Assembly (NCBI GenBank): GCA_964549765.1
Contig: CAZJWR010000063.1
Span: 1-19,863 of the forward strand
Source of the DNA: CAZJWR01 sp964549765
Lineage (GTDB): Bacteria; Zixibacteria; MSB-5A5; GN15; JAAZOE01
Direction of reading: 5' to 3'
DNA length: 19,863 nt
The notes below the pieces were generated by a model. It made no database searches, had not been told where the DNA came from, and saw nothing but the letters and a program-made list of their open reading frames with translations. Shown in pieces: positions 13,051 through 19,863 of the stretch (the stretch's first letter is position 1; every line of letters starts with the position of its first letter). The position numbers were made by a program, and so were the translations under genes.

Positions 13051-15339
13051 ATGGACGATGTGAATATCAAACGGCCGGTTTTGACCGAAAACGCCCTCAA
13101 TGTGCTGGAAAAGCGGTATCTGGCCAAGGACGGCAAGGGACGGGTCGTGGAAACCCCGGAGGGATTGTTCCGCCGGGTGGCCAAGGCGATCGCCGCGCCG
13201 GATAAGTCGTTCGGCACCAGCGACGAGGAGGTCCAGCGAACCGAAGATACCTTCTTCGAGATGATGAGCAACCTCGAGTTTATGCCCAATTCGCCGACCC
13301 TGATGAACGCCGGCCGACCGCTGGGTCAGCTTTCGGCTTGTTTCGTTCTGCCCATCGACGACAGCATGGAATCGATTTTTACCGCCGTCAAAAATACTGC
13401 GCTCATTCACAAGTCGGGCGGAGGAACCGGATTCGCCTTTTCGCGGCTGCGTCCCAAAAGCTCCGTGGTGGCCTCGACCTCTGGCGTCGCCTCCGGCCCG
13501 ATCTCATTCATGAAGGTCATTAACGCCGCGACCGAGGCGGTCAAGCAGGGCGGCACCCGCCGCGGCGCCAACATGGGCATTCTGCGGGTCGATCATCCCG
13601 ATATCCTCGAATTCATCACCTGCAAGGATAACCTTACCGAACTGACCAATTTCAACATTTCCGTCGCCATTACCGATGCCTTCATGGACGCCATCGAACG
13701 CGACGATTACTACGATTTGATAGATCCCCGGACAGACAAACCATACGTGAGAGACAGCGACCGGGTGCGGCTGAAAGCCCGCGACGTATTCAATATGATC
13801 GTCGAACACGCCCATGCCACCGGCGAGCCGGGGGTAATGTTTTTGGATCGTATGAACGAAGGCAATCCGGTGCGCCAGGTCGGCATGTACGAATCGACCA
13901 ATCCCTGCGGCGAACAGCCGCTTCTGCCGTATGAAAGCTGCAACCTCGGTTCGATCAACCTGGCCCGGATCACCCGGGCGGTCGTCGATCCCGATAATAC
14001 CCGATCGATGTATAAGTACGAAGTCGACTGGGAGCTTCTCGATCAGGTTGTCTCTGACGCCGTCCATTTCCTGGATAACGTCATCGAAGCCAATCGCTAC
14101 CCGCTTCCGGAAATCGACGTCAACACCAAAAGCAATCGCAAGATCGGACTGGGCGTGATGGGCTGGGCGGATATGCTGATGACTCTCGGGATCAGATACA
14201 ATTCCGACGACGCCTACGAACTGGCCGAAAAAATATCTGCCCGCGTCAACGAAATCGGCCACAAAACCTCAACCGAACTGGGGAAAAAGCGCGGCCATTT
14301 TCCGCTGTGGGAAAAGTCGATCTTTTTCGAAGGCGGCCGAGGCATGGAAATGCGCAATTCCACCGTGACCACGGTCGCCCCCACCGGCACGATCTCAATC
14401 ATAGCCGGCTGCAGTTCGGGGATCGAGCCGATTTTCGCCGTGAGTTATGTCCGTAATGTCATGGATAATACCAAGCTGGTCGAAGTCAACCCGCAGTTTG
14501 AGCAGACCGCCAAAGATCGCGGCTTCTATTCGCCGGAGCTGATGGAACGAATCGCCGAAGTGGGGTCGATCGCCGGTTTTGACGAAGTCCCCGACGATGT
14601 CAAGAACGTCTTCGTCACTGCTCACGACGTGCCGCCGGAAGATCATGTCCGGATGCAGGCGGTATGGCAGAAACATACCGACAACGCCGTTTCCAAGACC
14701 ATCAATCTTCCCAACGAGGCGTCGGTCGATGATGTCCGCAAAGCCTATCTGCTGGCCTATAAATTGGGATGCAAGGGAGTGACCGTTTACCGCGATGGCT
14801 GCCGGGCCGACCAGGTCTTGTCGACCGGCGCCACCGGCAAAGCGGAGAAGTCGGGCGCCACGGACGGCGCTCCCATAAAAGCCGTTCCCGCCAAGAAGAA
14901 AGATCGTCCCGAAGAACTGACCGGTATTACCACCAAGATCAAGACCGGCTACGGCAATCTCTATATCACGGTCAATTCCTTCGACGGCAGACCGTTCGAA
15001 GTATTTGCCCAAATCGGGAAATCGGGATATTCGACCATGGCCGATACCGAGGCCATCTGTCGGCTGATTTCGCTTGCCATGCGGTCCGGCGTTCCCGTCA
15101 ATGAGATCGTCGAGCAGCTCAAGGGAATCGGGGGTTCGTCGCCGGTATTCGGCAACGGCGGCTTGATCTCCTCTATCCCGGATGCCATCGCCATCGTTCT
15201 CCACAAGAATTTCGGCGGGGGCAAAACAATCAAACATGATGTCGATCTCAACGTCGAATTCTGCCCCGATTGCGGCGCCCGTATCGAACATGAATCCGGC
15301 TGTGTCGTCTGTCGCAGTTGCGGATTCTCCAAATGCTAA
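13051..15339 (+). CDS. nrdJ: Adenosylcobalamin-dependent (class II) ribonucleoside-diphosphate reductase
   Basis: 762 residues. It reduces ribonucleotides to deoxyribonucleotides using a B12-generated thiyl radical, working with or without oxygen. The active site is visible: C97 (LSACFVLP), the N284-P-C286-G-E288 triad carrying radical cysteine, glutamate and asparagine, and the glycine-rich SGGGTGFAFSRLRP and QGGTRRGANMG segments typical of NrdJ. After a linker at about 590-620 comes a TSCPD domain, then a C-terminal C-x2-C-G ... C-x2-C-G-x3-C zinc ribbon (CPDCGA, CRSCGFSKC) that probably shuttles reducing equivalents. The start at ATG 13051 has GGAGG seven bases upstream; ATG 13027, overlapping thyX by 8 bp, is the alternative. 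No nrdB-like radical subunit is present, as expected for class II. Confidence 0.96.
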   Translation: MDDVNIKRPVLTENALNVLEKRYLAKDGKGRVVETPEGLFRRVAKAIAAPDKSFGTSDEEVQRTEDTFFEMMSNLEFMPNSPTLMNAGRPLGQLSACFVLPIDDSMESIFTAVKNTALIHKSGGGTGFAFSRLRPKSSVVASTSGVASGPISFMKVINAATEAVKQGGTRRGANMGILRVDHPDILEFITCKDNLTELTNFNISVAITDAFMDAIERDDYYDLIDPRTDKPYVRDSDRVRLKARDVFNMIVEHAHATGEPGVMFLDRMNEGNPVRQVGMYESTNPCGEQPLLPYESCNLGSINLARITRAVVDPDNTRSMYKYEVDWELLDQVVSDAVHFLDNVIEANRYPLPEIDVNTKSNRKIGLGVMGWADMLMTLGIRYNSDDAYELAEKISARVNEIGHKTSTELGKKRGHFPLWEKSIFFEGGRGMEMRNSTVTTVAPTGTISIIAGCSSGIEPIFAVSYVRNVMDNTKLVEVNPQFEQTAKDRGFYSPELMERIAEVGSIAGFDEVPDDVKNVFVTAHDVPPEDHVRMQAVWQKHTDNAVSKTINLPNEASVDDVRKAYLLAYKLGCKGVTVYRDGCRADQVLSTGATGKAEKSGATDGAPIKAVPAKKKDRPEELTGITTKIKTGYGNLYITVNSFDGRPFEVFAQIGKSGYSTMADTEAICRLISLAMRSGVPVNEIVEQLKGIGGSSPVFGNGGLISSIPDAIAIVLHKNFGGGKTIKHDVDLNVEFCPDCGARIEHESGCVVCRSCGFSKC

Positions 15340-15349
15340 AATAGTCTCG

Positions 15350-15382
15350 GGCGGGACGGCCGATCACTGCGGCCGCCCCGCC
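15350..15382 (+). terminator. Long GC-rich hairpin after nrdJ, possible terminator or attenuator
   Basis: GGCGGGACGGCC (15350-15361) pairs with GGCCGCCCCGCC (15371-15382) with one A-C mismatch and a 9-nt loop. It begins 10 bp after the nrdJ stop. No T-tract follows, so termination may be partial or Rho-assisted; the next gene starts 20 bp later on the same strand. Confidence 0.45.
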
Positions 15383-15402
15383 GGACGGGTGGTCGTAAGC
15401 CG

Positions 15403-16026
15403 ATGGTTTCACAATTCATCCCCGCCGGACGTACCTCGATAGTCAGGAAGGGGAAAACCGAATTCCAGCTCCAGACGGAGTATGCCGCTATCCCTCAGCC
15501 ACGCGTTACGAGCACGATCTTCTCCCAGGGTCAGGTCCTGCACAAAATCGAAAAGTCGATCGACAGCCCCATCGATTCGATCGAGGAAATGCACCGCATC
15601 GAAGATATCATCAAATTCCAGCACAGCGAAATATCGAAAACTCTCCGCGAGCGCGGAGTGCCAACCGCACCGTCCAGCATCACCGGCGCGGAAAGCGAAC
15701 TGAGCCGACTGGAGCGAATTCGGCGTCTTGAAGAAGTTGAGCGGGTCTTTTTGGTATCATCGGAGGGCAAAATCGTCGATGACCGCCATATCACCAAAGA
15801 TTTCAAGAAATTATTCAAGCATATTTTCAAGGAATTGCCCCAACTGATCACCGTCTTTGCGTCCCTCCCGGGCGATGAGGGGGCACGCGAGGAGGGAATC
15901 TTCGAAATTGAGCCGGGACGAATTATCCTCATCTCGACGGGAGTCGAATTTTACCTGATCCTCGTTCGTCCCGGAGAACAAAGCGCCGGCATCAAGGATA
16001 ACCTCCGCAAAATCCTCGCCGCGTAA
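15403..16026 (+). CDS. Uncharacterised protein with roadblock/LC7-like C-terminal domain
   Basis: 207 residues. The N-terminal half has a basic region (FIPAGRTSIVRKGKTEFQL), then a charged helical segment (SIEEMHRIEDIIKFQHSEIS) that may be a coiled coil. The C-terminal half, from about 115, follows a roadblock/longin-like pattern: strand VERVFLVSSEGKIV, helix KDFKKLFKHIFKELPQLI, strands IFEIEPGRIILIST and FYLILVRPG, and a final helix KDNLRKILA. In bacteria such domains bind small GTPases of the MglA type, or form regulatory platforms. No GTPase gene is in the window. The ribosome-binding site is weak. It follows nrdJ after a hairpin, so co-transcription is uncertain. The domain call rests on pattern, not on a search. 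Confidence 0.7.
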   Translation: MVSQFIPAGRTSIVRKGKTEFQLQTEYAAIPQPRVTSTIFSQGQVLHKIEKSIDSPIDSIEEMHRIEDIIKFQHSEISKTLRERGVPTAPSSITGAESELSRLERIRRLEEVERVFLVSSEGKIVDDRHITKDFKKLFKHIFKELPQLITVFASLPGDEGAREEGIFEIEPGRIILISTGVEFYLILVRPGEQSAGIKDNLRKILAA

Positions 16027-16110
16027 TATCTTCCGTTAGGCTCACTGGATCAAAGCGCTACGTCCGGGTTTCCGCCATCGAAAACGAGTAGCTGAAATCG
16101 ATAACCGCTA

Positions 16111-16521
16111 TCAGCGGGACGTCGTCGCCAGCGAATCGAAATCGATTATTTCGCTTATGTCCTCACCATCTCCGAAATAAACATCAAATGGATCCGCGTC
16201 TCCAACGGTTACGACGAGCTTGCCCCGGGTGTCAAATGTTGTGCAGCCTACGGGCTTTATGAAATATGCGACGCCGCACTGATTGGTGTAAACTGTGTCG
16301 AGCGAATACGGTCCGGGATCGACCTGATCCATCACCGTGACTATCACCGGGACGCTGTCGACACCAGTCGGGTTGCCGCCATTAACAGTAAGAACAACAA
16401 GTGACAACTTGCCCTTAAACGCGTTAGGGACGTCCGATGTCGTGGGCGAATCGCTTCCGCATCCCCCGATAACGAGTATAAGAACGAATACCGGAAGCAA
16501 CACAATAAGGCGCGATTTCAT
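16111..16521 (-). CDS. Small predicted lipoprotein of unknown function
   Basis: 136 residues. A signal peptide (RLIVLLPVFVLILVIGG) ends in the lipobox I-G-G-C21, followed by the serine/threonine-rich linker GSDSPTTSD. The mature part looks like a single beta-sandwich with two further cysteines (QCGVAYFIKPVGC) that could form a disulphide; it resembles Ig-like or carboxypeptidase-regulatory modules but I cannot name a family. The start is clear: GGGGGGAG lies 6 bp upstream of the ATG. It is monocistronic and convergent with the roadblock-like gene; a small hairpin, CCGCT-ATC-AGCGG (16105-16117), overlaps its stop. Confidence 0.8.
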   Translation of the reverse strand: MKSRLIVLLPVFVLILVIGGCGSDSPTTSDVPNAFKGKLSLVVLTVNGGNPTGVDSVPVIVTVMDQVDPGPYSLDTVYTNQCGVAYFIKPVGCTTFDTRGKLVVTVGDADPFDVYFGDGEDISEIIDFDSLATTSR

Positions 16522-16862
16522 GATAAGCTCCCCCCCTTGAGAACATTCCGGAACTAATGCCTTTTTTTCTGCACGCCGTCCCCGGCAGTTCAGCCCCGCT
16601 ACATGGAATTCTATATAAAGAAAGAAGAGAGAGACGTCATTTGAAAAAACTCCTCAATCTCCCATTGGGTAAAGGGTTTTTACAGCCACCCCGGCATTTC
16701 GCTTTCGCTACCGTCCGTCTCCGTACGGGTCCCGGCGTACGCTCAGCCGAAAGGGGCGACCTTCATTATTGAGGTGTTAGAGATTTTTCAAATATCTCTC
16801 TCTCCCTTCTTAATCTACGCGACACAACGTAAATCGCAACAACTTTTTTCGATCATTTTCGC
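16522..16862. other. Intergenic stretch between divergent genes, no gene seen
   Basis: About 400 bp lie between the lipoprotein and acpS. A reading frame at 16557-16772 has no ribosome-binding site and an arginine-rich, low-confidence sequence. An inverted pair CGTACG...CGTACG (about 16725-16744) and pyrimidine-rich tracts are present. I see no RNA gene. Confidence 0.5.
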
Positions 16863-16891
16863 TTTCCTTTTCACCTCTCGGATGATATACT
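16863..16891 (+). promoter_or_regulatory. Extended -10 promoter of acpS-pyrE
   Basis: TATACT (16886-16891) is preceded by TGA, giving an extended -10 element. The -35 at the proper distance (TTTCCT, 16863-16868) is poor, as is common when the extended element is present. Initiation would fall about 30 bp before the acpS ATG. Confidence 0.55.
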
Positions 16892-16927
16892 ATCCGGCAA
16901 TAACCAGGGAGAAGAAACGGCGGCAGT

Positions 16928-17305
16928 ATGCTCTACGCGACCGGCATAGATCTGGTGGATATCGGCAGAATCCGGGACGGTTACAGACAATTCGGGGACA
17001 AATACCTGGCCCGTCTGTTTTCCGACGATGAAATCGCCGACATGAAATCGCGCCGGGCCGGCATGATCGAAACCATGGCCGGCAAATTCGCGGCCAAAGA
17101 AGCCGTCATGAAAAGCCTTGGCGTCTTTTTCAAAGACGGGGTGACGGTTAAGGATATCGAAATTCTCCGCCGCCCCGACGGCATGCCGCATGTCCGCCTG
17201 CCGGAACACCTGGGGAAAAAACTGACCGGGAAATCGATCCTGATTTCGATCTCCCATGAAAAGCGCTTCGCTGCCGCCGTAGCGATAATAACCGACGAGG
17301 GATAA
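16928..17305 (+). CDS. acpS: Holo-[acyl-carrier-protein] synthase
   Basis: 125 residues, the normal length. AcpS transfers the 4'-phosphopantetheine arm from coenzyme A to apo-ACP, activating it for fatty-acid synthesis. The family signatures are present: GIDLVDIGRI with metal ligand D8, FAAKEAVMKSLG with E58, and the SISHE motif at 107-111. The ATG at 16928 follows GGCGG. The stop codon (TAA) is immediately followed by the pyrE ATG, so the genes are translationally coupled. The product is a cytoplasmic trimer in known members. Confidence 0.95.
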   Translation: MLYATGIDLVDIGRIRDGYRQFGDKYLARLFSDDEIADMKSRRAGMIETMAGKFAAKEAVMKSLGVFFKDGVTVKDIEILRRPDGMPHVRLPEHLGKKLTGKSILISISHEKRFAAAVAIITDEG

Positions 17306-17887
17306 ATGACCGAACAGGAAATTTTGCAATTATTCTACGACTCCGGCGCCCTGCTGAAGGGCCACTTCAAGCTGTCCTCCGGCCGCCATAGCGATGTCTA
17401 TTTCGAAAAATTCACCCTCCTGCGTAAACCGCCGTTCGTGGAGAAACTGTGCCGGGAACTGGCCGACCGTTTCGCCGGCGACGGAGTCGAATTGGTCGTC
17501 GGCCCGACGACCGGCGGCGTGTTAATCGCCTACGAGGTGGCCAAACATCTCAATACCGATTCCATATATGCCGAGGCTTCCGCCGACGGCGCCTCGCGCA
17601 TTTTCAAGCGCGGATTCTCAATCGATCCGGGCACCAAAACACTCATCGTCGACGATATCATGACCACGGGGGGATCGGTCCGAGAGGTCATTGATCTTTG
17701 CCGGAAATATCAAGCTGATATCGTCGGTTTGGGGGAGTTGCTCGATCGTTCCGGTGGCGCCGTGACATTCGATTATCCTTTCAAAGCGCTGGCGACCGTC
17801 TCGGCCGATAGCTGGACGCCGGAGGAATGTCCGCTCTGCCGCAAGGAAATCCCGCTGACCCAGCGCGGCAGCCGCAAGTTTGCTTAG
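17306..17887 (+). CDS. pyrE: Orotate phosphoribosyltransferase
   Basis: 193 residues. PyrE converts orotate and PRPP to OMP in pyrimidine biosynthesis. The PRPP-binding loop LIVDDIMTTGGSV is at 113-125, and VVGPTTGGVLIAYEVA and the SSGRHSDVYF opening are typical. The C-terminus CPLCRKEIPLTQRGSRKF is the variant I associate with the Thermus/cyanobacterial-like subgroup of PyrE, not the E. coli type. Its ATG directly abuts the acpS stop, with GAGGG serving as ribosome-binding site inside the acpS 3' end. It supplies UMP, which ultimately feeds the dNTP enzymes encoded 4 kb upstream, but there is no evidence that they are co-regulated. Confidence 0.95.
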   Translation: MTEQEILQLFYDSGALLKGHFKLSSGRHSDVYFEKFTLLRKPPFVEKLCRELADRFAGDGVELVVGPTTGGVLIAYEVAKHLNTDSIYAEASADGASRIFKRGFSIDPGTKTLIVDDIMTTGGSVREVIDLCRKYQADIVGLGELLDRSGGAVTFDYPFKALATVSADSWTPEECPLCRKEIPLTQRGSRKFA

Positions 17888-17935
17888 ACAACGGCGTTTC
17901 GAGGATCGTCTTAATAATGGAGTCAGGTAAAGAAC

Positions 17936-18574
17936 ATGCATAAATACATTGTCCTCGCGGTTTCGATACTCCTGCTTGCGGCCTCTACGGCGACGGCGCA
18001 ATGGAAACCGGCCGAACTGAAACTCGGCCTGAAGGCAGGCGCCGGCATCTCCGACGTGGCCTACCATAAGCGGTCGACCGATTCGAGAACGGCCTACGCC
18101 GTCGGCGGCATCCTCAATTATAAGCAAAACAAGTGGGTCTCCTTCCAGATGGAATTGCTTTACACCATCAAGGGATACCGCCTGAAGGACGTTGTTGTTC
18201 GGGATACGGCAGGCGAGATAGCTGGGACCACCAATGCCGAATTTATTCTGGGCTACGCCGAGATCCCGGTTCTGGCCAAATTTACTCCGCCGGTAAAGGG
18301 GAAATATCGCCCATACGTGCTCGCCGGTGGCTTTATGGGAATTTCCGTCAATGATAAATACCGCCTCAGCAACGAAACCGTGGCGGTCGATTTCGGCCTG
18401 GAAAACGCCGAAACGGTCGACATGGGCGCGACGCTCGCGGTCGGCGTCGACATCAAGGCCGGCGACGGATGGGTGTCGTTCGAGACGCGTTTCGACAGCA
18501 GTCTCCTGCCGGCCATAAAGGACGAGGATCAAAAATCCCAGGTGCTCTTTTTCCAATTCGGATATTGGTGGTAA
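17936..18574 (+). CDS. Outer-membrane beta-barrel protein (PorT/OMP_b-brl_2-like)
   Basis: 212 residues. A cleavable signal peptide (YIVLAVSILLLAASTATA-QW) is followed by alternating amphipathic strands (LKLGLKAGAGIS, FQMELLYTIKGYRL, YAEIPVLAKFTPP, RPYVLAGGFMGIS, SFETRFDSSL). The protein ends in an aromatic strand (LFFQFGYWW), as outer-membrane barrels do. The 'EIPVLAKF...PYVLAGGF' signature is characteristic of the small 8-strand barrels common in Bacteroidetes and related phyla. Its presence implies a diderm envelope. It follows pyrE by 48 bp and precedes a strong hairpin, so it may be the last gene of the acpS-pyrE transcript. Confidence 0.85.
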   Translation: MHKYIVLAVSILLLAASTATAQWKPAELKLGLKAGAGISDVAYHKRSTDSRTAYAVGGILNYKQNKWVSFQMELLYTIKGYRLKDVVVRDTAGEIAGTTNAEFILGYAEIPVLAKFTPPVKGKYRPYVLAGGFMGISVNDKYRLSNETVAVDFGLENAETVDMGATLAVGVDIKAGDGWVSFETRFDSSLLPAIKDEDQKSQVLFFQFGYWW

Positions 18575-18658
18575 TATTCCACGCGGCTTTCTTCCATCCG
18601 CACGTTTTCCATTTACGGCAATTGTTCAGGCAAAGCAACCGGCCCGGCCGACCCATTC

Positions 18659-18703
18659 CCGGCCGACGGCTTCGGCCGTCGACCGGAAAGGGCAATATTT
18701 TTT
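18659..18703 (+). terminator. Stable UUCG-capped hairpin, probable terminator
   Basis: CGACGGC (18664-18670) and GCCGTCG (18675-18681) form a perfect 7-bp stem around TTCG, extended by CCGG/CCGG after one mismatch. A T6 run follows about 14 bases later (18698-18703 region), further away than in a textbook terminator. Position and stability favour transcript ending after the barrel gene. Confidence 0.5.
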
Positions 18704-18713
18704 CAGAATGCAC

Positions 18714-18741
18714 TTGACAGGGGCGCCCTCTATGTGAATAT
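18714..18741 (+). promoter_or_regulatory. Promoter of the ADP-ribosylglycohydrolase gene
   Basis: TTGACA (18714-18719), a 16-bp spacer and GAATAT (18736-18741), the latter preceded by TGT as an extended -10. Initiation near 18748 gives a 35-nt leader before the ATG. Confidence 0.65.
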
Positions 18742-18782
18742 CTTTATATATAACTATTCCTATAAGGGGTGGAGCATAATAT

Positions 18783-19814
18783 ATGACCGACGGTACAGGG
18801 GTGATTCCGGATAAAAATAGATTCCGTGGCTGTCTGATCGGGCAATGCCTCGGCGACGCCTTCGGCGCGCCGGTGGAAGGCATGCCGCGGATCGCCTGCA
18901 GCCACTTCATCGACACCTACATGCAGGCCTGGTACCGTGAGGACGAGGACGTCGTGCCCATCTACATCGGTCAGTATACCGATGACTCGCAATTGGCCCG
19001 TGAATTCATGCAGAGCTACGCCGAATGCGGCGATTTCGACCCCGTGGATTACGCCCGGCGGATTGCCGACATTTTCCGCGAAAACCGTATCGTCGGACGG
19101 GGTATCGCTACCGACCGGGCCGCCATGCGTCTGATCGACGGTACGCCCTGGAAGGAATCCGGCTGTCCGTCGCCGTCGGCGGGCAACGGCAGTGCCATGC
19201 GGGCCGCTCCGGTGGGGCTCTTGTATTACGATGACCCGGAACGGATGATTCAGGTCGCGCGCGACCAGAGTTGGATCACGCATCAGGACCCTCGCTGTCT
19301 GGGGGGTGCGGTCGCCATTGCCGGAGCGGTGGCGCTGGCGGCGGTAAGCGAATTGATCGACCCGCACGCCTTCATCGCCCGATTGATCGAATGGACCCGA
19401 CTCGTCGACGCCGGATTCGCCGCAAGCCTGGAGCGGCTGCCGGATTGGATAACCCTGCGGCCCGAGGAGGCCGCAGATGTCATCAAAGTCGAGGGCAAAC
19501 CCGCCGAATACGCCGACGGCTGGCCCGGGGTTTCCCCCTTCGTGGTCAGCAGCGTCCTGTGGAGCCTGTATTCGTTCCTGCGTTTTCGCGATGATTACTG
19601 GGATACCATCCGCACCGCTATCGTGGTCGGCGGCGACGTCGACACCACCGCCGCCATGGCGGGCGCGATCAGCGGCGCCTATCTCGGTCTCGACGCCATC
19701 CCCGATCATCTCGCCCGATACGTCCACGACAACAACACTTGGGGCTACGACGACCTGGTCGCTCTGGCCGACCGCTGCCATCGGATCAAACACGGCGATA
19801 CCGAAGCAGGCTAG
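18783..19814 (+). CDS. ADP-ribosylglycohydrolase family protein (DraG/ARH-like)
   Basis: 343 residues. The family removes ADP-ribose from modified proteins or small molecules in a magnesium- or manganese-dependent reaction. Both metal-binding signatures are intact: T66-D67-D68 (QYTDDSQLA) near the N-terminus and G283-G284-D285-x-D287-T288 (VVGGDVDTTAAMAGAISGAYLG) near the C-terminus. The expected opening GCLIGQCLGDAFGAPVEG and the central GNGSAMRAAPVGL are also present. Length is normal. GGAG lies ten bases upstream of ATG 18783. It appears monocistronic with its own promoter. No ADP-ribosyltransferase (DraT-like) or nitrogenase gene is in the window, so the substrate cannot be inferred. Confidence 0.93.
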   Translation: MTDGTGVIPDKNRFRGCLIGQCLGDAFGAPVEGMPRIACSHFIDTYMQAWYREDEDVVPIYIGQYTDDSQLAREFMQSYAECGDFDPVDYARRIADIFRENRIVGRGIATDRAAMRLIDGTPWKESGCPSPSAGNGSAMRAAPVGLLYYDDPERMIQVARDQSWITHQDPRCLGGAVAIAGAVALAAVSELIDPHAFIARLIEWTRLVDAGFAASLERLPDWITLRPEEAADVIKVEGKPAEYADGWPGVSPFVVSSVLWSLYSFLRFRDDYWDTIRTAIVVGGDVDTTAAMAGAISGAYLGLDAIPDHLARYVHDNNTWGYDDLVALADRCHRIKHGDTEAG

Positions 19815-19834
19815 TGTAGTGCGTCGTAATTATC

Positions 19835-19863
19835 TTGACATTTAATTTGAGTTTTGGTATGCT
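19835..19863 (+). promoter_or_regulatory. Sigma-70-type promoter at the window edge
   Basis: TTGACA (19835-19840), a 17-bp spacer and TATGCT (19858-19863) form a near-consensus promoter whose gene lies beyond the window. The -10 element is cut exactly at the last base, so its context cannot be judged. Confidence 0.5.

Noticed and set aside
14395..15291. 298-codon minus-strand frame inside nrdJ
   Set aside because: nrdJ is certain in this region; the antisense frame is a product of its codon usage.
16557..16772. 71-codon open frame between the lipoprotein and acpS
   Set aside because: No ribosome-binding site, arginine-rich low-quality sequence, no recognisable domain.

Overview
The window looks like a chromosomal segment of an uncultured FCB-type bacterium, plausibly Candidatus Zixibacteria or a close relative. 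The evidence is indirect: a secreted protein ending in the FlgD-like/'YPNPFNP' sorting domain, dockerin-like calcium-binding pairs on non-cellulosomal proteins, a DUF4097-type beta-solenoid behind an ECF sigma/anti-sigma pair, and moderately GC-rich coding DNA. No rRNA or tRNA was seen, so the assignment stays an inference.

Layout. Positions 1-531 hold no convincing gene. They contain what looks like the terminus of an insertion sequence, short tandem repeats, a minus-strand terminator and a palindromic interspersed repeat. A minus-strand operon follows (3976 down to 532): ECF sigma factor, membrane anti-sigma factor with a zinc-binding H-x3-C-x2-C, and a large exported protein with a coiled coil and about 19 beta-solenoid rungs. 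A GGAAAC-N16-CGTA promoter in front of it resembles ECF autoregulatory promoters. Diverging from it (4406-10273) are three exported proteins: a 14-repeat, probably double beta-propeller protein with a C-terminal sorting domain, and two tandem paralogues combining an M23 peptidase domain with C-terminal dockerin-like repeats. A minus-strand CPBP (Abi/CAAX) membrane protease overlaps the tail of the second paralogue.

Positions 11238-11996 hold a two-gene cassette of small DNA-binding proteins: a sigma-region-4-like HTH fused to a Cys/His HTH module, then a ribbon-helix-helix protein. Next comes a nucleotide operon, thyX (flavin-dependent thymidylate synthase) and nrdJ (B12-dependent ribonucleotide reductase). 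Its upstream region carries two NrdR-box-like palindromes 32 bp apart and a perfect DnaA box, and is the most interesting regulatory stretch in the window. A roadblock/LC7-like protein follows.

The right part (16111-19814) holds a small lipoprotein on the minus strand, acpS-pyrE as an abutting pair, an outer-membrane beta-barrel protein, a strong hairpin, and an ADP-ribosylglycohydrolase with its own promoter. The window ends on a good sigma-70-type promoter pointing out of it.

No obvious defence system, CRISPR array or biosynthetic cluster is present. The points most worth following are the DnaA/NrdR control region of thyX-nrdJ, the sigma4/zinc-HTH plus RHH cassette, the internal repeat architectures of the two giant exported proteins, and an apparently non-canonical start of the second M23 paralogue.
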